A DNA stretch of 64,000 nt from Melioribacteraceae bacterium. Its GTDB lineage: Bacteria > Bacteroidota > Ignavibacteria > Ignavibacteriales > Melioribacteraceae. Position numbers and translations under genes: made by a program. Below, piece by piece: positions 53,849-62,559 of this stretch; position 1 is the stretch's first letter, and every line of letters begins with the position of its first letter. The notes beneath the pieces are model-generated. The model was not told the DNA's origin, did not search any database, and saw only the letters and a program-made list of their open reading frames with translations. The stretch lies in assembly GCA_027030245.1 (NCBI GenBank), contig JALVFE010000030.1, positions 1 through 64,000 on the forward strand, given 5' to 3'.

Positions 53849-56803
53849 GTGTATAAAAAATATAAAAATAAAATAAGCACAAATAAAATAGTTGCTTTAT
53901 TATCACTGATTATGCTTGTATTTAATATACAAGTATACGGTGAATGGTTGCAAAAAGAGAGTAAGAATTTTATTATTATCTACCGGCCAAACCACGAGCA
54001 TTTAGTAGATCATATACTTCTTTCCGCTGAAAGGTCATTAGATAAGTTAAGTAATCTCTTTCATTATCATCCCACGGGAAAAATAGTAATAAACACTAAT
54101 GATTTTGCCGATTACGGGTATGGAAGAGCTACGACCGTTCCGGAAAACTTTATCTCTATAGTTATCGAACCGTTTGAAAATTTATATGAAAATTTTCCTT
54201 ATACGGAAAGAATTCAATGGCTTTTAAATCATGAAATAGTTCATATAATAGTAAACGATCAAGCATCAAAAGCCGAAGCGTTTAGCCGCTCGATTTTTTC
54301 CAAAGTTCCTCCAGAACGTAAACATCCGATTTCTACTTTTTTCAGTCTGCTGACAAATTTTAGCCGTTACACTCCGAGATGGCAGCAAGAGGGGATTGCC
54401 GTTTTTATGGAAACATGGTTAAGCGGAGGATTCGGAAGAATTTTAGGGAATTTTGATGAAATGTATTTCCGTACCTTAACTTTGGAAGAGCAAAAAATTC
54501 CGGATATCGTTGAGCTTGATGCAATTTTCACCCATAATTCGTTTTTGTTAGAAAATTTGTTTTATCTGTACGGTGCAAGATTTTCAGCTTATCTTGCCCT
54601 TCAATACGGTCCGGGAAAATTAATACAATGGTATAAAATTGACGAATCGGATTTTTATACAGATTTCGAAGAGAAATTTGAAAACGTTTTTGAAATACCG
54701 TTCGAAACGGCATGGAAAAACTTTGCTTCATTTGAAAAGTCGTTTCAGGAAACAAACATTAAAAAATTACGGCAATTTCCAATCACACCGGTTGAGAAAA
54801 TAACTGCTGAAAATTTCGGATGGATAACAAAACCGTTATACGACAAAAAATCCCGGAAAATTTATTTCGGATTCCACAGATCTCATCAACTGGCGCAGAT
54901 AGCCGAGCTTGATTTGAATTCCGGTAAATCTAAAATTCTGCGAGATATTCCGGCGCCGAGTATGTTAAGTGTTTCTTCAACCGCTTACGATGAAAAACGC
55001 GGTGTATTATTTTTCACTTCAAATAATAACCGGCTTTACAGGGATATTTGGGCTCTGGATTTGGGAAATAATACATCAATGGAAATTTTTCACAATCAAA
55101 GAATCGGTGATTTAACATTTTCAAAAGCCACAGATGAATTGTGGGGAATAAGGCATAATAACGGTGAGAATGCTCTGGTGGTTACCAAATATCCTTTTGA
55201 AAAAATTCAAACACTTTCGGTATTAAATGCCGGTACGGAGCTCTCGGGCTTGAGTATAAGTCCCGATGGTAATATGCTGGCTTGCGTTTTACATGAGACC
55301 GACGGAACACAGTCGATAATTTTGTTGAATACAAATGAAGTCAGAAAAACCGGTAAACTCAAATTTTTCAGAGTAACTTCTGTCGGAACACCGGAAAATC
55401 CCTCGTGGGACGAAACCGGAAAGCAACTGTTTTGGAATGCGTATGCTAACGGTGTTTCCAATATATTTAAGTATAATTTAGACTCTAACAAAATAACAAT
55501 TTTAAGCAATACATTAACGGGTTTATTCAGACCTATTTATATGAATAAAGATTCTATTCTTGTATTCGAATTTAGCACAAAAGGTTTTAGACCCGCAATA
55601 ATCAAAAACAAATCGACCCGATTCGTTCCTGCAATCAATTATCTGGGACAAAAAGTTTTTGATAAAAACACATATCTTGCCAAATGGAATGTGGATAGCC
55701 CCGAAAAAGAAAAACCTGTAAACGAAAAGACGGAAGAATATTCGGCTCTTAGTCATTTGGATATATTGTCGTTTATTCCAATGATCAGCGGATTCCAATC
55801 GCAAAAGGTTTTGGGTTTTTATACGCATATTACCGATCCGTTAATTTATCACGATATTCAGATAGAAGCAGGGTATTCACCTTTCAACGAAAATCCCATC
55901 GGGCCCAAGTTTCATTTCAGACTTAGCTATAACTATAAACAAAAGTTAAGTATAGGTCTGGAGCATAATGCACCGGATTTTTATGATTTGTTCAATACGC
56001 GAAAGAGGGGAATGATCGGTAGCAAACTCCGCGTTGGTTATAAGCATTATTGGATTTATGACGTACCTTATAAATTAATCCAAAAAACTCAATTCGATTT
56101 ATATCATGGAGTAGAATATATAAACGATAATTTAACTAGAGTATCCGAACCCGATTTTGCAGTGGCACAAACAATTATAACATCCAAATATTTAAGGCGC
56201 AGCATCGGAAGCTCCGATTATGAAAAGGGTGATATTATTACTTTTACACTGAGAGGTTTTGCTTCGGATCCGAATAACCCTCAATATTCCGGACAAACAT
56301 ATTTGGAATGGGAACATCTGGAACCGGTTCTGGCAAAACATAATACTTTCAGATTCAAAATCGGAATAGGTTATCATCATGATAATCCAAATTTGATTCA
56401 ATCCCGCTTTTATTTCGGTGGATTTGGAAACAGAACTCTTGAAAACGTAAATGCCAAGCAATACAGAAAAGTATTCCGTTTTCCGGGAATTCCTATTTAT
56501 AGTTTGGCGGGCGACCGTTTCATTAAAATTATGTTTGAAAATAATTTCCCACCCGTAAGGTTTCCTAATATTTCGTTCCTTCAGCAATATCTTAGTCACA
56601 TCGATTTCTCGGTTTATTCGCATAGTTTGCTTGTCCGTTCAAATTGGGCTAAAAAATGGATTAACATTGGTGCCCAACTGAATTTTACATTTAAACATTG
56701 GTTTAATTTAGAATCAACTTTGTCATTCGGTGCGGCAAAAGCATGGAATGAAAATGATTCCTATTTCGAATGGTTTGTTTCTTATAAATTATTGAAAAGT
56801 TAA
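53849..56803 (+). CDS. Outer-membrane HExxH metalloprotease-like protein with propeller and beta-barrel
   Basis: The 984-residue protein starts at GTG after AAAAGGA and has an N-terminal signal segment (about 13-32). A peptidase MA-like gluzincin domain (about 35-310) has HEIVH at 128-132 and the likely third zinc ligand Glu181 in 'WQQEGIAVFMETW'. A PD40/TolB-like propeller follows (about 320-600, 'ELSGLSISPDGNMLACVLHE'). The last ~320 residues alternate like an outer-membrane beta-barrel ('GYHHDNPNLIQSRFYFGGFGNRTLEN'). An active protease domain facing the periplasm or surface is inferred. It lies 86 bp after the 16-residue repeat gene, which makes that protein a candidate substrate. Confidence 0.8.
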   Translation: MYKKYKNKISTNKIVALLSLIMLVFNIQVYGEWLQKESKNFIIIYRPNHEHLVDHILLSAERSLDKLSNLFHYHPTGKIVINTNDFADYGYGRATTVPENFISIVIEPFENLYENFPYTERIQWLLNHEIVHIIVNDQASKAEAFSRSIFSKVPPERKHPISTFFSLLTNFSRYTPRWQQEGIAVFMETWLSGGFGRILGNFDEMYFRTLTLEEQKIPDIVELDAIFTHNSFLLENLFYLYGARFSAYLALQYGPGKLIQWYKIDESDFYTDFEEKFENVFEIPFETAWKNFASFEKSFQETNIKKLRQFPITPVEKITAENFGWITKPLYDKKSRKIYFGFHRSHQLAQIAELDLNSGKSKILRDIPAPSMLSVSSTAYDEKRGVLFFTSNNNRLYRDIWALDLGNNTSMEIFHNQRIGDLTFSKATDELWGIRHNNGENALVVTKYPFEKIQTLSVLNAGTELSGLSISPDGNMLACVLHETDGTQSIILLNTNEVRKTGKLKFFRVTSVGTPENPSWDETGKQLFWNAYANGVSNIFKYNLDSNKITILSNTLTGLFRPIYMNKDSILVFEFSTKGFRPAIIKNKSTRFVPAINYLGQKVFDKNTYLAKWNVDSPEKEKPVNEKTEEYSALSHLDILSFIPMISGFQSQKVLGFYTHITDPLIYHDIQIEAGYSPFNENPIGPKFHFRLSYNYKQKLSIGLEHNAPDFYDLFNTRKRGMIGSKLRVGYKHYWIYDVPYKLIQKTQFDLYHGVEYINDNLTRVSEPDFAVAQTIITSKYLRRSIGSSDYEKGDIITFTLRGFASDPNNPQYSGQTYLEWEHLEPVLAKHNTFRFKIGIGYHHDNPNLIQSRFYFGGFGNRTLENVNAKQYRKVFRFPGIPIYSLAGDRFIKIMFENNFPPVRFPNISFLQQYLSHIDFSVYSHSLLVRSNWAKKWINIGAQLNFTFKHWFNLESTLSFGAAKAWNENDSYFEWFVSYKLLKS

Positions 56804-56957
56804 TTTCCCAAAATCTTGTGGTTTATAAATATAAAGCTATATTTCTGTCCTAATAACTGATAATTCGTAAGTTTTTTGTTATATTAATACGAAATTTTGC
56901 AAAAGTTAATTCATCTGTGAAAGATTTTATTGTTATGTTGGAAATTTATATTCTATA

Positions 56958-58205
56958 ATGGAAACCAAAATCTTACGGAATCTAGATAAAATAATAAACG
57001 AATATCTTGGAGAAAGCATAAACAGCTTCTTACCCGAACAAAATATTAAAGTTTTGGAAAATAATTTTTCCCGGGTGTTTACCGGAGAAGGAAATCATGA
57101 AAAAATAAAAGAAGATCCGGTTTTTATTTCGGCGCAATTTCGTTTATTGGTTGATATTTTGATTACGTTGGCAAAAAAATCTTTGTCGGGTAGCAAATAT
57201 TGGGATTTCCTTTTGGTATTGGGCGATGAACTTAGAAAAATGGGTAATTACCAAATTGCGGAAAACATATTTAACTATTTCGTAAGTGAATTGGAGAATA
57301 CGAATCAATACCCCGATTTTGTGGCTAATGCTTATTACTTGTTGGGAGTAATTTATTACGATCAAGCCGTTTGGGATAAAAGTCTGGAATATCTTGAATC
57401 GGCAAAAAGAATTTTCGGGAAAGAAAAATATAATTCCGGAATTTCAACATGTACAAACTTGATGGGCATTATATACGGTGAAAAAGGCGAGATTGAAAAA
57501 GCGAAGAATTATTTTTATCAAAGTCTGGATATAATTGACGAGGAAAAAGAAAAATATTTGTATGCAAAAATTCATTTTAACCTCGGAACTCTTGAAATGA
57601 TTAAAGAAGAACTTGACAACGCATTTGCTCAGTTGAACAGGGCTACTACAATTTACGAACAATTCGGAGATCAGGAATCTTTGGCCCGAAGTAACCATAA
57701 CTTCGGAATTATTAATAAACTTAAAAGCAACTATAACATTGCATTAAATTATTACGATAATGCTATTATGATAGCAGTTAATTCCGAAAATTTACAAATA
57801 TTGAATATTGCATTTGCAGAAAAAGCTCACGTTTTGACTGAGATAAACGATCTTAACCTTTCCGCCTCATATGTAGAGAGGTCAATGCAAATCAGCAATA
57901 AAATTAACGATGTATTGACAATTGCCGATTTATATAAAATTCAAGGTATTATCGAAAGAAAAAAATCGAGATTTTCAAAAGCGGAAAAATATTTAAGTAC
58001 AAGTCTTCGTATTAACAAAGAGAAAGAAAGTAAATTAAACTTGGCAGAAACATTCTTTGAAGCGGGACTTTTATACCTTAATTGGAAAAAAATTGACGAG
58101 GCAAAGTATCATTTCAACGAAGCTTTAAAACTCAAAAAAGAAATCGGCGCCTCGCAATCGGTTGAAAAAATAAATGAAATTCTCGGTAAAATAAATCCTA
58201 ACTAA
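56958..58205 (+). CDS. TPR repeat protein
   Basis: The 415-residue protein without a signal peptide has an N-terminal helical region (1-75). About nine TPR-like motifs follow ('NAYYLLGVIYYDQAVWDKSLEYLESAKRIF', 'KIHFNLGTLEMIKEELDNAFAQLNRATTIYE', 'ARSNHNFGIINKLKSNYNIALNYYDNAIMI'). It resembles the TPR half of the kinase-ATPase protein upstream. It is 19 bp before the GAF histidine kinase gene, so the two form an operon and probably a signalling unit. Cytoplasmic TPR proteins can bind peptides or partner proteins; here the ligand is unknown. Confidence 0.85.
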   Translation: METKILRNLDKIINEYLGESINSFLPEQNIKVLENNFSRVFTGEGNHEKIKEDPVFISAQFRLLVDILITLAKKSLSGSKYWDFLLVLGDELRKMGNYQIAENIFNYFVSELENTNQYPDFVANAYYLLGVIYYDQAVWDKSLEYLESAKRIFGKEKYNSGISTCTNLMGIIYGEKGEIEKAKNYFYQSLDIIDEEKEKYLYAKIHFNLGTLEMIKEELDNAFAQLNRATTIYEQFGDQESLARSNHNFGIINKLKSNYNIALNYYDNAIMIAVNSENLQILNIAFAEKAHVLTEINDLNLSASYVERSMQISNKINDVLTIADLYKIQGIIERKKSRFSKAEKYLSTSLRINKEKESKLNLAETFFEAGLLYLNWKKIDEAKYHFNEALKLKKEIGASQSVEKINEILGKINPN

Positions 58206-58224
58206 AATTAAACTGAGTTGATTT

Positions 58225-59514
58225 ATGAAACTTTCCGAATTGCGAAAAAATATTTCTTCAAAAGGAATCAATTCCGGAGCGGAAGTTAACCATAAACTTC
58301 AACATTTGGAGTTAATACTTGATTTATTGAAGAAAATTAACAGTTCACTTATACTTGACGAAGTTCTCCGGTCGGTCTTAAAATATTCCATTAAGTTAAC
58401 GAATTCAGAAAGAGGATTTATTGTACTTGAGAATGAAAACAAAGAACTGAAATACAGATTAGGACTCGATGCCAACGGAAGGGAATTACCCGAACATTTT
58501 TTCAACATCAGCACTACAGTAGTTGAGGATGTTTTCCTTAGCGGTCGCTCCAGATTTATTGAAGGTGCGCAAAATGATGTGGATAATCATCCGAGTAAAA
58601 GTATTTTGCGACTTGCACTGCAGACAATATTTTGTTCTCCGTTAATAGCCGATGATAAGAAAATCGGGGTGATTTATGTTGATAGTAAGTCTTTGAACAA
58701 TGTAAACTTAAAAGAAGTTACCGCAATGTTCGAGATTCTTGCCAGCCAAGCGGCAATAGCAATACGTAACGCAAAATTGCATGAGGAATTAAAAAAAGCC
58801 AAAATAAAAGCAGAGGAATCGGATAAACTAAAGTCGGCTTTCCTTTCGCAAATCTCGCACGAAGTTAGAACCCCTTTGAATACAATATTCAACTATAATT
58901 CCATTTTGAAAGAAATGTTTTATTCCAAGGTTGAAGATGAATACAAATTTTTATTTTCCAGTATGCAAAGCGCCGGCGAACGAATAATAAGAACACTCGA
59001 TAACGTTGTGAATATGTCTTTGCTCGATTCCGGGGAGTTCAGCGTTACCAAAACATCTGTTAATTTGGATTCTTTATTAAATAAACTGATAAAAGAATTT
59101 GAAGTTTTTGCCGAAAGTAAAAATTTGGAAATTAAATATGAGAAGAAAGTTAAACACTGCATAGTTTTAGCGGATGAATATACAATTTCCATCTTGTTCC
59201 AAAACTTGATTGATAACGCAATTAAGTTTACAGACAAAGGTTTTATCAGTATAGTCATTAAGAAAAACAGAGTGTCTCAACTGGTAGTAGAAGTAGAAGA
59301 TACGGGAAAAGGAATATCAAAAGAATATTTGGATAATTTATTCGATGCGTTTTCACAAGAAGAAATCGGTTATACTCGCCGGTACGAAGGCGCCGGATTA
59401 GGTTTGTCCATAGTTAATGAATTTGCAAAATTAAATGATTGCAAAATCAATGTTAAGAGTAAAGTCGGGAAAGGAAGTAAATTCAGCGTAATATTTGAGA
59501 AGAAACTTACTTAA
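58225..59514 (+). CDS. GAF-domain sensor histidine kinase
   Basis: The 429-residue soluble kinase has a GAF domain (about 30-185, 'SERGFIVLENENKELKYRLGLD...FCSPLIADDKKIGVIYVDS'). A short coiled coil is followed by HisKA with phospho-acceptor His212 in 'FLSQISHEVRTPLNT' and HATPase_c with 'NLIDNAIKFT', 'DTGKGIS' and 'GAGLGLSIVNEFAKLN'. There is no transmembrane segment. It is coupled to the TPR gene. No response regulator is adjacent, so its target is unclear; the sigma-54 activator nearby lacks a canonical receiver. Confidence 0.9.
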   Translation: MKLSELRKNISSKGINSGAEVNHKLQHLELILDLLKKINSSLILDEVLRSVLKYSIKLTNSERGFIVLENENKELKYRLGLDANGRELPEHFFNISTTVVEDVFLSGRSRFIEGAQNDVDNHPSKSILRLALQTIFCSPLIADDKKIGVIYVDSKSLNNVNLKEVTAMFEILASQAAIAIRNAKLHEELKKAKIKAEESDKLKSAFLSQISHEVRTPLNTIFNYNSILKEMFYSKVEDEYKFLFSSMQSAGERIIRTLDNVVNMSLLDSGEFSVTKTSVNLDSLLNKLIKEFEVFAESKNLEIKYEKKVKHCIVLADEYTISILFQNLIDNAIKFTDKGFISIVIKKNRVSQLVVEVEDTGKGISKEYLDNLFDAFSQEEIGYTRRYEGAGLGLSIVNEFAKLNDCKINVKSKVGKGSKFSVIFEKKLT

Positions 59515-59962
59515 AAAATCTCTTTTTAATTTTTTCCCAAGTTCGGCTTCCGATCATTTCGTTAGCATTGATTAGGATATTTTTTACCAGCAACAAGATA
59601 TCGTGTTCACCTGCCCAATTTCTAACAACAATTTGTGGATCAATAGAATTAATCAAGTCGTTTAAAGTATAAGCAGCTATTGCTATATCGTCTACATAGG
59701 CTGCGGGTCCTAAAATACCTTCCGGCAAAAAATCGATTGGCGAGATAAAGTAAATAACAGCGGCGAGCAACTTCACTTTTTTCTCGGAAGGTACATCCGG
59801 ATCGACCAAAAGTTTTGCCAATAAGTGGAATAAATCGGGCGCCAATAAAATGTATTCTGCCCATTTGTTATCCTTGCCGGTCTTTGTTTTTAGCCAGTTT
59901 TTAATTTCTGCTCTGATTTTTTTGTAAAAATCCTGGTGCTCTCTTTTCATTAAAGTTTGCAT
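59507..59962 (-). CDS. DUF1232 (YkvA-like) membrane protein
   Basis: I start at the ATG at 59962, which has AAGG four bases upstream; an earlier ATG at 60010 would translate through a strong intergenic hairpin. The product is ~151 residues. The DUF1232 core is visible: 'KVKLLAAVIYFISPIDFLPEGILGPAAYVDDIAIAAYTLNDLI', with a helical N-terminal part. Members are small proteins of unknown function, probably membrane-associated. Its 3' end overlaps the convergent GAF kinase gene by 8 bp. Confidence 0.82.
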   Translation of the reverse strand: MQTLMKREHQDFYKKIRAEIKNWLKTKTGKDNKWAEYILLAPDLFHLLAKLLVDPDVPSEKKVKLLAAVIYFISPIDFLPEGILGPAAYVDDIAIAAYTLNDLINSIDPQIVVRNWAGEHDILLLVKNILINANEMIGSRTWEKIKKRFFK

Positions 59963-59974
59963 TTTGCCTTGGGA

Positions 59975-60002
59975 ATATGCCGGGGAATTTTCCCCGGCAT
60001 AT
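59975..60002 (-). terminator. Strong intergenic hairpin between FG-GAP and DUF1232 genes
   Basis: ATATGCCGGGGAA and TTCCCCGGCATAT form a perfect 13-bp stem around TT. It lies just after the stop of the T9SS FG-GAP gene on the minus strand. There is no T-run, so it may act in mRNA stabilisation or attenuation rather than classic termination. Confidence 0.6.
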
Positions 60003-60010
60003 CTCAACAT

Positions 60011-61630
60011 TTACTTTTGTAAAATCATTTTTTTCGAAATAATTTTGCCCTTCGATTCTAAAGTATAAATATACGTTCCGCTTACAAGTTGTGTTGCATC
60101 GAATGTAACGGAATATTTTCTGGGATAAAACGATTTGTTGTTTATTAACGTAGTTACCAATTCTCCCAGAACATTATAAATTTTAAGCGATGCGGTTGTT
60201 TCTTCCGTTATCGAAAACACTATTGTGGTTGAAGGATTAAACGGATTAGGATAATTTTGTTCGAGTTCAAAATTATTCGCTATCTCTTTCTCACTAATTC
60301 CTACTGCTTTTTTAACATCGAGTATTACAATGGGAATTCTGCCGGTTTGATTCCCATCGGTGTATAAAACTTCCAAATCCGGATCGTCATCTATATTGGC
60401 AACGTTTACTATGTCATAACGGTTCACTCCCGAACCCGGGAAGAGGGAATCTATTATTTGTGCAACGTAGCTTTGCGGTTGAGTAACATCACCGCCTTGA
60501 TATTCAAGCCGGATGATTGCGGCATCGGGAGTAGCCGCTCTTGTTCCGAAAATAAAATCCATATTTCCGTCGCCGTCGATATCTCCGTACGCATCGTGTC
60601 CGCCGTTAATTCTTCCGTCGGGCCCGATAAGCGGAGCCAGATCGGCAACCGCGTAAGATTGTAAACTGTCGCCGTCTTCTCTAAGAACATAAATTTTATT
60701 AAAGCCTTTTGACCATCCGCCGACAATAATTTCTTCTTCTCCGTCGTTGTCTATATCAACAACGGATGCGGATTTCCAAGAACCGCCGGGCACTTTATCG
60801 GCAAAATTACCGAGCAGCGTATAGGTTCCGTTTTCATATTTTACAACCGAAACGCTTCCGTCTTCATGAATCAAATAAATTTTATTTCTCATAACTCCCA
60901 TATCATAAATTCTGGATGGATTCATCATCCAGCCGCTGCCGGATGCTTCCAGAGTCCAAGTTTCGCTTCCGTCCCCGTTATCCGGAATATCGCTTACGGA
61001 AACAACCCCGAATCTTAAACTGTCTCTTCTTTCGGCAAAAATTAATTCTATGTCGCCGTCGTTATCAAAATCTTGCAAAACCCAACGGAAAGGTCTAAGT
61101 TCAAATTCGTCTTTATCAGTAATTGTCCATTCGGCATTTGGCAATTCGAATCCGAAACCTTGAGCACCCATTTTATCAGTTCCGTTACCTTGTGCTTCGT
61201 AAACCACTATACGTGGCGGATTTAAGTTTGGACCATTATCGCCGTTAAAATAATTTGCCGGTCCCCAAACGATATCCGGTTTACCGTCTTGGTCCCAATC
61301 TCCCCAAGTAAGCGGAGCCCAACTGTTTTGCTGAGCAATATTTCTTTCTTGTTCGCTCCATACCGAATCCCATACATCGCCGTGTTTTTCAAATTTATAA
61401 ATTCGCGGAATAAACTCTGCACCGCCTTGGTCAAGCATATTATTAACGGCATAAATTTCAACATTGCCGTCACCGTCGAAATCGACACCGCTAATAAATT
61501 CGCCGAATCCGGTATTTTCAATAACCGGTACAGGAATTTCAAAAATTCTTGTAAAAGTATCAGAGGATTGGGCGGAAATGTTAAAATATATTAAAGAATA
61601 AAATAAAAATAGGTATGTGGCTTTTTTCAT
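60011..61630 (-). CDS. Secreted FG-GAP/VCBS repeat protein with T9SS domain
   Basis: I start at the ATG at 61630, which follows CGGAGGAACC and gives a clean signal peptide ending ISAQ; an upstream ATG adds nine residues. The ~539-residue product has several FG-GAP/VCBS-type repeats with calcium-binding-like 'DFDGDGNVEIYAVN', 'DWDQDGKPDIVWG', 'DFDNDGDIELIFA', 'DIDNDGEEEIIVGG', 'DIDGDGNMDFIFG' and 'NIDDDPDLEVLYTD'. These build a beta-propeller. A T9SS sorting domain ends it ('[13 protein letters not shown] ... SKKMILQK'). A surface-attached binding protein is likely; no catalytic motif is seen. Confidence 0.86.
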   Translation of the reverse strand: MKKATYLFLFYSLIYFNISAQSSDTFTRIFEIPVPVIENTGFGEFISGVDFDGDGNVEIYAVNNMLDQGGAEFIPRIYKFEKHGDVWDSVWSEQERNIAQQNSWAPLTWGDWDQDGKPDIVWGPANYFNGDNGPNLNPPRIVVYEAQGNGTDKMGAQGFGFELPNAEWTITDKDEFELRPFRWVLQDFDNDGDIELIFAERRDSLRFGVVSVSDIPDNGDGSETWTLEASGSGWMMNPSRIYDMGVMRNKIYLIHEDGSVSVVKYENGTYTLLGNFADKVPGGSWKSASVVDIDNDGEEEIIVGGWSKGFNKIYVLREDGDSLQSYAVADLAPLIGPDGRINGGHDAYGDIDGDGNMDFIFGTRAATPDAAIIRLEYQGGDVTQPQSYVAQIIDSLFPGSGVNRYDIVNVANIDDDPDLEVLYTDGNQTGRIPIVILDVKKAVGISEKEIANNFELEQNYPNPFNPSTTIVFSITEETTASLKIYNVLGELVTTLINNKSFYPRKYSVTFDATQLVSGTYIYTLESKGKIISKKMILQK

Positions 61631-61700
61631 GGTTCCTCCGTTAATGATTTTTTTCAATTTAATAAAAAAAAGTGTAAAATAGCAAAAGAAATTGGGAGGA

Positions 61701-61727
61701 AAAATTAAGAGGGCGGTAAAGCCGCCC
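61701..61727 (-). terminator. Terminator of the FKBP gene
   Basis: On the minus strand GGGCGG and CCGCCC pair around CTTTA, followed by TCTTAATTTTT. It starts 12 bp after the FKBP stop. Confidence 0.8.
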
Positions 61728-61738
61728 CCGTAAAATGT

Positions 61739-62446
61739 TTATTTTACTTTGAGAAGCTCGATTTCGAAGATTAACGTTTTGTTAGGTTCTATTCTGCCGC
61801 TTCCGCGTTCGCCGTATGCCAATTTGGAAGGAATGTAAACTTCCCATTTGTCGCCTTCTTTCATTTTCGGTAAGATTTCGGTCCAACCTTTAATTACGGC
61901 ACTAACCTGGGTTTCAAAGGGTTTTCCCCTTTTATAAGAATTGTCGAATTCCGTTCCGTCAATATATTTTCCGATGTAGTTAACTACAACTTTATCCGTT
62001 TCTTTCGGAGATTTGCCGTTTCCTGATTTCAATACTTTATATTGTAAACCGCTCGGTAAAGTGATTACTCCTTCTTTTTTCTTATTCTCTTCGAAAAACT
62101 TTTCTTCTTCCTCTTTATTTTTCTCCGCAAGTTGTTCTCTTTCCTCTTGCATTTTTTTCATTATTATTTTTCTATAGTTTTCCATCGAAATTTTTAGATC
62201 TTCATCCGAGATAAGTTGTTCGTTCCCGTTTGTAACATCTAAAATTCCTTGTAGAAGAATATCGGGGTTAATTTCAACTTTCTGCGCTTTTAATTTATCT
62301 CCTATTTGAAGCCCAAAGCCGTAGCTAACGGAATCGACTAATGTTTTTATGTCCGATTTATCAATCTTTTTCCTTCCGCTTTGATTATTTTGGCAGGATA
62401 CAAGCGTTGCGATAAATATAAAAATTATGAGTGCTTTTGTTTTCAT
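61739..62446 (-). CDS. FKBP-type peptidyl-prolyl cis-trans isomerase lipoprotein (FkpA/Mip-like)
   Basis: The 235-residue protein has a lipobox (ATLVSCQN, Cys near residue 19). An N-terminal helical dimerisation domain (about 25-130, 'VDSVSYGFGLQIGDKLKAQ') leads into a C-terminal FKBP domain (about 140-235, 'KVVVNYIGKYIDGTEFDNSYKRGKPFETQVSAVIKGWTEILPKMKEGDKWEVYIPSKLAYGERG'). It would speed proline isomerisation of proteins in the periplasm. It is a single gene with its own terminator. Confidence 0.94.
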   Translation of the reverse strand: MKTKALIIFIFIATLVSCQNNQSGRKKIDKSDIKTLVDSVSYGFGLQIGDKLKAQKVEINPDILLQGILDVTNGNEQLISDEDLKISMENYRKIIMKKMQEEREQLAEKNKEEEEKFFEENKKKEGVITLPSGLQYKVLKSGNGKSPKETDKVVVNYIGKYIDGTEFDNSYKRGKPFETQVSAVIKGWTEILPKMKEGDKWEVYIPSKLAYGERGSGRIEPNKTLIFEIELLKVK

Positions 62447-62559
62447 GAAATTCCTCTATTAAATATGCTTAAATTAACGATATCAAATTTACAAAGTAAA
62501 AAAGTGACTGCCAAAGTTTATTTTATGTTTTTATAAAAATTAATTTAGCCGGTTAAATT

